This document shows, piece by piece, positions 58,925-64,000 of a DNA stretch of 64,000 nt. The position numbers and the translations under genes were made by a program. The notes beneath the pieces are model-generated. The model did not search any database and was not told where the DNA came from. It saw only the letters and a program-made list of their open reading frames with translations. Source of the DNA: Corynebacterium comes (GTDB lineage: Bacteria > Actinomycetota > Actinomycetes > Mycobacteriales > Mycobacteriaceae); NCBI RefSeq assembly GCF_009734405.1, contig NZ_CP046453.1, forward strand, positions 2,294,001-2,358,000, written 5' to 3'. Position 1 is the stretch's first letter. Each line of letters starts with the position of its first letter.

Positions 58925-60355
58925 CTAGAGGATCTCGCCCGGCTGGTAGGCGGCGGCCTCGGGGTGACTGTCGACGAGGTCCTGGATACGACGCAGAACG
59001 TGGTCGACCTGCGACTCGGCCGCGCCGATGAAGGCGTTCCGGTCTGCCAGGGCGGCGTCGAGATCCTCCCTGGTCATGGGCAGACGCTCGTCGGCGGCCA
59101 GTCGCTCAATGAGGTCCTGACCGCCGCCGTTTTCGCGCATGTTCAGGGCCACGGCGACGGCGTTCTCCTTGATCACCTCGTGCGCGGTCTCACGGCCGAC
59201 GCCCGCGCGGACGGCGGCCATGAGGATGCGGGTGGTGGCCAGGAACGGCAGGTAACGCTCCAGCTCGCGGTTGATCATCGCCGGGAAGGCGCCGAACTCG
59301 CTGAGGACGGTGAGGAAGGTCTCGAACATGCCGTCGATGGCGAAGAAAGCGTCCGGCAGCGCCACGCGGCGGATGACGGAGCAGAACACGTCGCCCTCGT
59401 TCCACTGCTGGCCCGCCAGGTCCGCCGTCATGGTGAGGTAACCGCGCAGGATGACCTGCAGGCCGCCGACGCGCTCACAGGAGCGGGCGTTCATCTTGTG
59501 CGGCATCGCGGAGGAGCCGACCTGGCCCTCCTTGAAACCCTCGGTCACGGTCTCGGTGCCGGCCATGAGCCGGATGGTGTGCGAGAGTGAGGACGGGCCG
59601 GCGCCGAGCTGCACCAGAGCGGAGACGGCGTCGAAGTCCAGGGAACGCGGATACACCTGGCCCACCGAGTCAAAGATCCGGGAGAAGCCGAGGTGGTCGG
59701 CGATGGAGGTCTCCAGAGCGCTGAGCTTGTTCTCGTCGCCGCCCATGAGGTCCAGCATGTCCTGGGAGGTGCCCATCGGACCCTTGATTCCCCGCAGCGG
59801 GTAGCGGGAGATGAGGTCTTCCACGCGTTCGATGGCCACGAGCATCTCATCCGCTGCGGTGGCGAAACGCTTGCCCAACGTCGTGGCCTGCGCCGCGACA
59901 TTGTGGGAACGGCCCGCCATGACCAGGGACTTGTACTGGGCGGCGCGGTCACCGACACGGGCGACCACCGTCACCGCCTTGTCGCGGATGAACTCCAGCG
60001 AACGGTGGATCTGCAGCTGCTCGACGTTCTCCGTGAGATCGCGCGAGGTCATGCCCTTGTGGATGTGCTCCTGCCCCGCCAGGGCGTTGAACTCCTCGAT
60101 GCGCGCCTTCACGTCGTGACGGGTGACCCGCTCACGGTCGGCGATGGAGGCCAGATCCACCTGGTCGATGACGGCCTCGTAGGCCGCGACAGCCTCGGCC
60201 GGGATGTCGACGCCGAGGCCCTTCTGCGCCTTCATCACGGCGATCCAGAGCTGACGCTCCAGGATGATCTTGTACTCGGGGCTCCACAGCTCGGTCAGCT
60301 CAGCGGAAGCGTAGCGGTTGGACAGGACGTTCGCGATCTTCTTCTTATCAGCCAC
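58925..60355 (-). CDS. purB: Adenylosuccinate lyase
   Basis: PurB (476 aa) cleaves SAICAR and adenylosuccinate, releasing fumarate. The fumarase-superfamily signature is [20 protein letters not shown] near 281-300, with the active-site histidine of [18 protein letters not shown] near 151-168. GTG at 60355 lies 7 nt after GATAAT with no ribosome site, fitting a leaderless transcript; the open frame to 60493 is not used. Confidence 0.96.
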   Translation of the reverse strand: MADKKKIANVLSNRYASAELTELWSPEYKIILERQLWIAVMKAQKGLGVDIPAEAVAAYEAVIDQVDLASIADRERVTRHDVKARIEEFNALAGQEHIHKGMTSRDLTENVEQLQIHRSLEFIRDKAVTVVARVGDRAAQYKSLVMAGRSHNVAAQATTLGKRFATAADEMLVAIERVEDLISRYPLRGIKGPMGTSQDMLDLMGGDENKLSALETSIADHLGFSRIFDSVGQVYPRSLDFDAVSALVQLGAGPSSLSHTIRLMAGTETVTEGFKEGQVGSSAMPHKMNARSCERVGGLQVILRGYLTMTADLAGQQWNEGDVFCSVIRRVALPDAFFAIDGMFETFLTVLSEFGAFPAMINRELERYLPFLATTRILMAAVRAGVGRETAHEVIKENAVAVALNMRENGGGQDLIERLAADERLPMTREDLDAALADRNAFIGAAESQVDHVLRRIQDLVDSHPEAAAYQPGEIL

Positions 60356-60431
60356 AACTGTGATTATCGCATGCGCCGCACCGGGGGTGAGCTGAGGCCG
60401 TGGAGGTGGAGGGGAGGGCGCCTGGCCCGCT

Positions 60432-61592
60432 CTAGCGGTTGACGTACCCGCCCAGGCGGCGGCAGGCCTCCCGCGTCTCATCCTCCGGGGCACACAGGCT
60501 CAGGCGCACCCAGTGGTGTCCGTCGATCGGGTCGAAGTCCACGCCCGGCGCGAAGGCCACGCCGATCTCATCGACGAGTTCATGGCACCAGGCCTCGGAG
60601 TCATCGGTGACATGGGAGACGTCGAGCCACAGGTACAGACCGCCGTCGGGCGCGGCGAAGCGGGTGAAGCCGATCTCCGGCAGCTCGTCGAGAAGCACCT
60701 GGCGTGCCGCGCGGTAGGTCTCCACGTGGCCGTCGAGCTCCGTGCGCGCCTCTGCGGAGAACGCCGCCCTGCCCGCGACCTGCGAGATCGCCGGCGCACA
60801 CAGCGCGAGCGAGGCCTGCAGGTTCTCCACGGGGCTGATCAGCTCATCGGGGAGGATCAGCCAGCCGACGCGCCACCCGGTCATGGAGAAGTACTTCGAC
60901 AGGGTGCCCACCACGATCGCCCGGTCAGAGAACTGACGGGCGGTGGCGAGCGGGCGGCCGAAGCTCATGCCGTGGTAGTCCTCATCCGAGATGAGCACCG
61001 CGTCATTGTCCTCGCACCACTTCGCGATCCTGGCCAGCTCCGCCGGGTCGATGATCGTGCCGGACGGGTTGCCCGGGGAGGTGACGATCACCGCGCGCGG
61101 CCTGTCCGTCTCCGGCAACGCCTCGAGCATCGCGGCCGTGGGCTGGAACCGGGTCGACTCGTCGCAGACCAGATCCACGATGCGCGCGCCCAGGGACTCG
61201 AGGATGTTCCGGTACGCCGGGTACCCGGGGCAGGACAGCGCCACGGTGTCCCCGTGGTCGAGGACCGCGAGGAACGAGGCGACGAAACCGCCGGAGGAAC
61301 CCGTGGTGATCACCACATTGTCTGCCGAGGTATCCACGCCGTAGGTCTCGGAATGCCACCTGGCGACCTCCTCCCGGAGATCCCGGTCGCCGATGACCTC
61401 GGTGTACCCGAGCGTGGAGTCGCGCAGCCCCTGTTCGGCAGCCGCCAGGGCAGGCTTCGGCGCGCCGGTGGCGGGCTGGCCGGCACACAGCATGATGGTG
61501 TCGTGCCCGTCGCGACGCCGCCGATGAACCAGATCAAGCATCTGCATGACCCGGAAGGGCTGGACCTCGCTCCTACTGCTCACGAGGTTCAT
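60432..61592 (-). CDS. PLP-dependent aminotransferase class I/II
   Basis: This 386-aa fold-type I aminotransferase carries its PLP lysine in [16 protein letters not shown] near 227-242, TSPGNPSG near 168-175, and the phosphate loop TGSSGG near 94-99. It is an aspartate- or branched-chain-type enzyme; substrate cannot be decided. The same position between purB and purD is occupied by an aminotransferase in C. glutamicum. Its start overlaps the purD end by 4 nt. Confidence 0.87.
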   Translation of the reverse strand: MNLVSSRSEVQPFRVMQMLDLVHRRRRDGHDTIMLCAGQPATGAPKPALAAAEQGLRDSTLGYTEVIGDRDLREEVARWHSETYGVDTSADNVVITTGSSGGFVASFLAVLDHGDTVALSCPGYPAYRNILESLGARIVDLVCDESTRFQPTAAMLEALPETDRPRAVIVTSPGNPSGTIIDPAELARIAKWCEDNDAVLISDEDYHGMSFGRPLATARQFSDRAIVVGTLSKYFSMTGWRVGWLILPDELISPVENLQASLALCAPAISQVAGRAAFSAEARTELDGHVETYRAARQVLLDELPEIGFTRFAAPDGGLYLWLDVSHVTDDSEAWCHELVDEIGVAFAPGVDFDPIDGHHWVRLSLCAPEDETREACRRLGGYVNR

Positions 61593-62866
61593 AAGGTGAT
61601 GCGTCCCTCCACGGCAGGCAGTGCGATGTCGTTGCGGTAGAAGGAACCCTCGAGGGTGATCTGTCCGATGGTGGCGTACGCGTCATCGCGTGCCTCCTCG
61701 AGGGTGCCGCCGACGCCGACGATGTTGAGCACGCGGCCACCGGCCGACACGAGCTCACCTGCGTCGTTGCGTGCGGTGCCGGCGTGCAGCACCTTGTTCG
61801 GGTCCGAGACCACGTCGCCGCTGATGACGCCGCCGGTGACCGGGGAGACCGGGTAGTTCTCGGCCGCCAGCACGACGGTCAACGCGTAGGCGTCCTCCCA
61901 CTCCAGCGGCGGGTGCTCGGCGAGGGTGCCGGACGCCACGGCGTCGAGAAGCGAGGCGAGCGGGGTCTTCAGCAGCGCGAGGACCGGCTGGGTCTCCGGA
62001 TCCCCGAAGCGGGCGTTGAACTCCACGACCCACGGGCCGTCCGCATCCCACGCCAGACCCGCGTAGAGCAGACCGGAGTACGGGGTGCCGCGGCGGACCA
62101 TCTCCCGGGCGACCGGGACACAGACCTCATCAACGATGCGCTGGACGCCCTCCGCGGGCAGCCACGGCAGCGGGGTGTAGGCGCCCATGCCGCCGGTGTT
62201 CGGCCCCTCGTCGTTGTCGTAGGCGCGCTTGTGATCCTGCGCGGGGAGAAGCGGGACGACGGTCTCGCCGTCCACCAGGCAGAACAGGGAGATTTCCGGG
62301 CCGTTGAGGAAGGACTCGAGGAGCACCGGGTTACCCTGCGCGTGGACCGCGCGGACGTGCTCGAGGGCGGCGTCCCGATCGGGGGTGACCACGACGCCCT
62401 TGCCGCCGGCCAGCCCATCGTCCTTGACCACCCAGGTGGGGCCGAAACGATCCAGGGCAGCCTCGATGTCCGTCTCCGAGGTACCCGGCGCGAGCTGCTC
62501 GGCGCGCGCCGTCTTCACACCCGCGTCCGCCATGACGTCCTTGGCGAACTGCTTCGAGCCCTCGATCTGGGCCGCCTCCCGGGACGGGCCGAAGACCCGG
62601 AAACCGGCTTCGCGGAGGTCATCGGCGACGCCCGCCACCAGCGGAATCTCGGGGCCGATGACGACCAGGTCGGCCTCAATGCCCCGGGCGAGGGCCACCA
62701 TGGCGGCACCGTCATCGACTTTGCCCGCGTCCGGGTGGACGGTGGCGAGGTCGGACATGCCGGCGTTACCGGGGGTGACGTGGAGGTCAGTGGTGGCGGG
62801 GTCGACGGCCAGGCCCTTGAGGAGGGCGTGTTCGCGGCCGCCCGAACCGATCACGAGAATGCGCAT
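61589..62866 (-). CDS. purD: Phosphoribosylamine-glycine ligase
   Basis: PurD (425 aa), the GAR synthetase, joins glycine to phosphoribosylamine. It has the ATP-grasp fold: [15 protein letters not shown] at the N-terminus, [13 protein letters not shown] near 145-157, and the metal-site [12 protein letters not shown] near 286-297. TAGACT ends 8 nt before the ATG at 62866, so it is leaderless; the longer open frame to 62926 runs into the divergent gene. It is the first gene of the purD-purB-purC run. Confidence 0.96.
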   Translation of the reverse strand: MRILVIGSGGREHALLKGLAVDPATTDLHVTPGNAGMSDLATVHPDAGKVDDGAAMVALARGIEADLVVIGPEIPLVAGVADDLREAGFRVFGPSREAAQIEGSKQFAKDVMADAGVKTARAEQLAPGTSETDIEAALDRFGPTWVVKDDGLAGGKGVVVTPDRDAALEHVRAVHAQGNPVLLESFLNGPEISLFCLVDGETVVPLLPAQDHKRAYDNDEGPNTGGMGAYTPLPWLPAEGVQRIVDEVCVPVAREMVRRGTPYSGLLYAGLAWDADGPWVVEFNARFGDPETQPVLALLKTPLASLLDAVASGTLAEHPPLEWEDAYALTVVLAAENYPVSPVTGGVISGDVVSDPNKVLHAGTARNDAGELVSAGGRVLNIVGVGGTLEEARDDAYATIGQITLEGSFYRNDIALPAVEGRITL

Positions 62867-62874
62867 GACCACCA

Positions 62875-62890
62875 AGTCTAGAGGTAGCCT
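62875..62890. promoter_or_regulatory. Back-to-back leaderless promoters of purD and the HIT gene
   Basis: TAGACT on the minus strand (62875-62880) lies 8 nt before the purD ATG. TAGCCT on the plus strand (62885-62890) lies 7 nt before the HIT ATG. The two -10 hexamers are only 4 bp apart, and each -35 would lie in the other gene. Confidence 0.6.
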
Positions 62891-62897
62891 GGCTGGC

Positions 62898-63323
62898 ATG
62901 AGTAGCGTGTTCACCAAGATCATCAACGGCGAGCTCCCGGCCCGCTTCGTCTACCGCGACGATCTGGTCGTCGCCTTCCTCAGCATCGAGCCCCTCCGTT
63001 ACGGCCACGTGCTGGTCGTGCCGGTCGAGGAGACCGACCGGTGGACCGACCTCTCCCCCACCGTCTGGGGTCAGCTCAACGAGGTCGCCCAGAACGTCGG
63101 CCGCGCGGTGAAGGAGGCCTTCGACGCGTCCCGCGCCGGGTACATCATCGCCGGTTTCGACGTCCCCCACACCCACATCCACATCTTCCCCACCGACCGG
63201 ATGAGCGAGTACAACTTCTCCCTGGCCATGGCCGCCGACGCCACCGACCCGGCGAAGATGGACGATGCCGCAGAGAAGATCCGTGCCGTCCTGGAGACGG
63301 ACGCCGACGGCCACCCGCGCTAG
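62898..63323 (+). CDS. HIT family nucleotide-binding protein
   Basis: This 141-aa histidine-triad protein carries the catalytic HTHIHIFP (about 96-103), the H-x-H-x-H motif that hydrolyses AMP-linked substrates or dinucleotides. The N-terminus [20 protein letters not shown] is typical of the Hint/HinT branch. It is divergent from purD with 31 nt between start codons. TAGCCT ends 7 nt before the ATG. Confidence 0.92.
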   Translation: MSSVFTKIINGELPARFVYRDDLVVAFLSIEPLRYGHVLVVPVEETDRWTDLSPTVWGQLNEVAQNVGRAVKEAFDASRAGYIIAGFDVPHTHIHIFPTDRMSEYNFSLAMAADATDPAKMDDAAEKIRAVLETDADGHPR

Positions 63324-63955
63324 TGTCCCTGTTGCGTTGGGTGCCGCACCGCGGGACCCTGCCGCCGCTTCCCCCGCTGGATCGGACGGAGGGCACCCCG
63401 GTGATGCTGCTGCACGGGCTCATGGGGTCGCCCGGCAACTTCGAACGCACCGCACGCGGGTTGCTTGACCTGGGGATCCCGGCCGTCGCGCCCCTGTACG
63501 GACTGCGGGGCACCGTGCGCATCGAGCAGTCCTTCGCCGAACTCGTCGCAGTCACCGGAGAGATCCTGGTTGCCAGGGAGCGTATCGACATCGTCGGGCA
63601 CTCCCTCGGCGGCCACCTCGGCCTCCGTCTGGCCCACGAGTTCCCCGGCCGGGTACGGACCCTGGTCGGCGTGGGTGCCGCCTTCCGTGGGCTACCGCCG
63701 CCACCGAACCCGGCGGTGCGCCTCGGTGTGGGCATCGTGATGGGCCGCGGCGCCGATGACCTGATGACCAGGGTCCCCTTCGAGGCCGCCGCACCGGAGG
63801 GCACCCGGGTGGTCTCCCTCATCTCGGACGCCGACCGGGTCGTTCCCGCCGCCTCCTCTGAACTCGGCGAGGTCCGCCGGATCTCCGGCATCCGCCACGA
63901 GCATCTGCCCGGCCTGGCCGCGGACATCATTGCCGCCCTGGAGTGGACACCATGA
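63323..63955 (+). CDS. Alpha/beta hydrolase
   Basis: This 210-aa hydrolase has the HGLMGSPGNFE loop near 29-39 and the nucleophile motif GHSLGGHLGL near 93-102. The acid is probably Asp in ISDADRV near 172-178, and the His is near the C-terminus in RHEHLPG. The substrate is unknown. The GTG start overlaps the HIT stop codon by one base, so the two are probably coupled. Confidence 0.82.
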   Translation: MSLLRWVPHRGTLPPLPPLDRTEGTPVMLLHGLMGSPGNFERTARGLLDLGIPAVAPLYGLRGTVRIEQSFAELVAVTGEILVARERIDIVGHSLGGHLGLRLAHEFPGRVRTLVGVGAAFRGLPPPPNPAVRLGVGIVMGRGADDLMTRVPFEAAAPEGTRVVSLISDADRVVPAASSELGEVRRISGIRHEHLPGLAADIIAALEWTP

Positions 63956-64000
63956 GCGACCACACCGCCGACATCGACGGCACCGGGTACGCCTTCGACT
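63952..64000 (+). CDS. Start of a further gene, cut off by the window end
   Basis: An ATG at 63952 overlaps the stop of the hydrolase gene by 4 nt (ATGA) and opens a frame reading MSDHTADIDGTGYAFD to the edge. The tight overlap supports a real gene in the same operon. The 16 visible residues do not identify a family. Confidence 0.6.
   Translation, partial: MSDHTADIDGTGYAFD

Overview
The window is a high-GC actinobacterial chromosome segment and almost certainly comes from a Corynebacterium. The evidence is gene content and order: murA beside a 5S-23S-16S operon, ramA next to cysK-cysE, a CoA-transferase/dusB/phoU/pst block, mycothiol synthase (mshD), a mycothiol-peroxidase-type gene (mpx) and a dispersed purine cluster all follow the arrangement known from C. 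glutamicum. Many genes appear to be leaderless, which is also typical of the group. No phage, insertion sequence, CRISPR array or defence system was found; the window is mostly core genome with a few inserted genes.

Layout. 1-6116: rRNA operon on the minus strand (16S, a tRNA-free spacer, 23S, 5S) with a long leader. 6117-10503: murA, ramA, cysK-cysE and a small GNAT protein. 10664-11190: tRNA-Phe, two identical tRNA-Asp and tRNA-Glu. 11349-16100: csoR, a DCC protein, an ABC exporter pair, a DUF2254 membrane protein and tRNA-Lys. 16325-21977: complete cydABDC operon for cytochrome bd oxidase and its assembly exporter. 21988-26433: nucleoside transporter and hydrolase (uriT-uriH), then an SQR-like flavoprotein with an unlabelled 57-residue partner gene. 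26605-35685: acetate-type CoA-transferase, dusB, phoU, an inserted cytochrome P450, and pstSCAB.

36012-42032: mshD, an LmeA-like lipid-binding protein, a diacylglycerol kinase family protein, a nitrobindin-like protein lacking its axial histidine, pabC, ygfZ and a DUF3073 protein. 42189-63955: purine biosynthesis in three minus-strand blocks (SCP-purF-purM; purS-purQ-purL; purD-aminotransferase-purB-purC followed by ptrB, a DUF2334 protein and mpx). These are separated by a thioesterase, a LysE/Lrp pair, a PAQR/HlyIII protein and a large secreted nuclease. The window ends in a HIT protein, an alpha/beta hydrolase and the start of another gene.

How the parts connect. PurD, PurL/Q/S, PurM, PurC, PurB and PurF cover most of the path from PRPP towards IMP. 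UriT/UriH and the secreted nuclease could feed nucleosides in by salvage. RamA and the CoA-transferase belong to acetate metabolism, and PhoU/PstSCAB to phosphate uptake.

The most useful non-coding observations are: a consensus GlxR operator lying over a -10 hexamer upstream of uriT; a 13-bp direct repeat before cysK; an inverted repeat before the SQR gene; a large imperfect hairpin between purL and the PAQR gene; a PHO-box-like repeat before pstS; and a repeated leaderless layout in which a -10 hexamer ends 7-8 nt before the start codon. All functional statements are by recognition of families and motifs; no database search was run.
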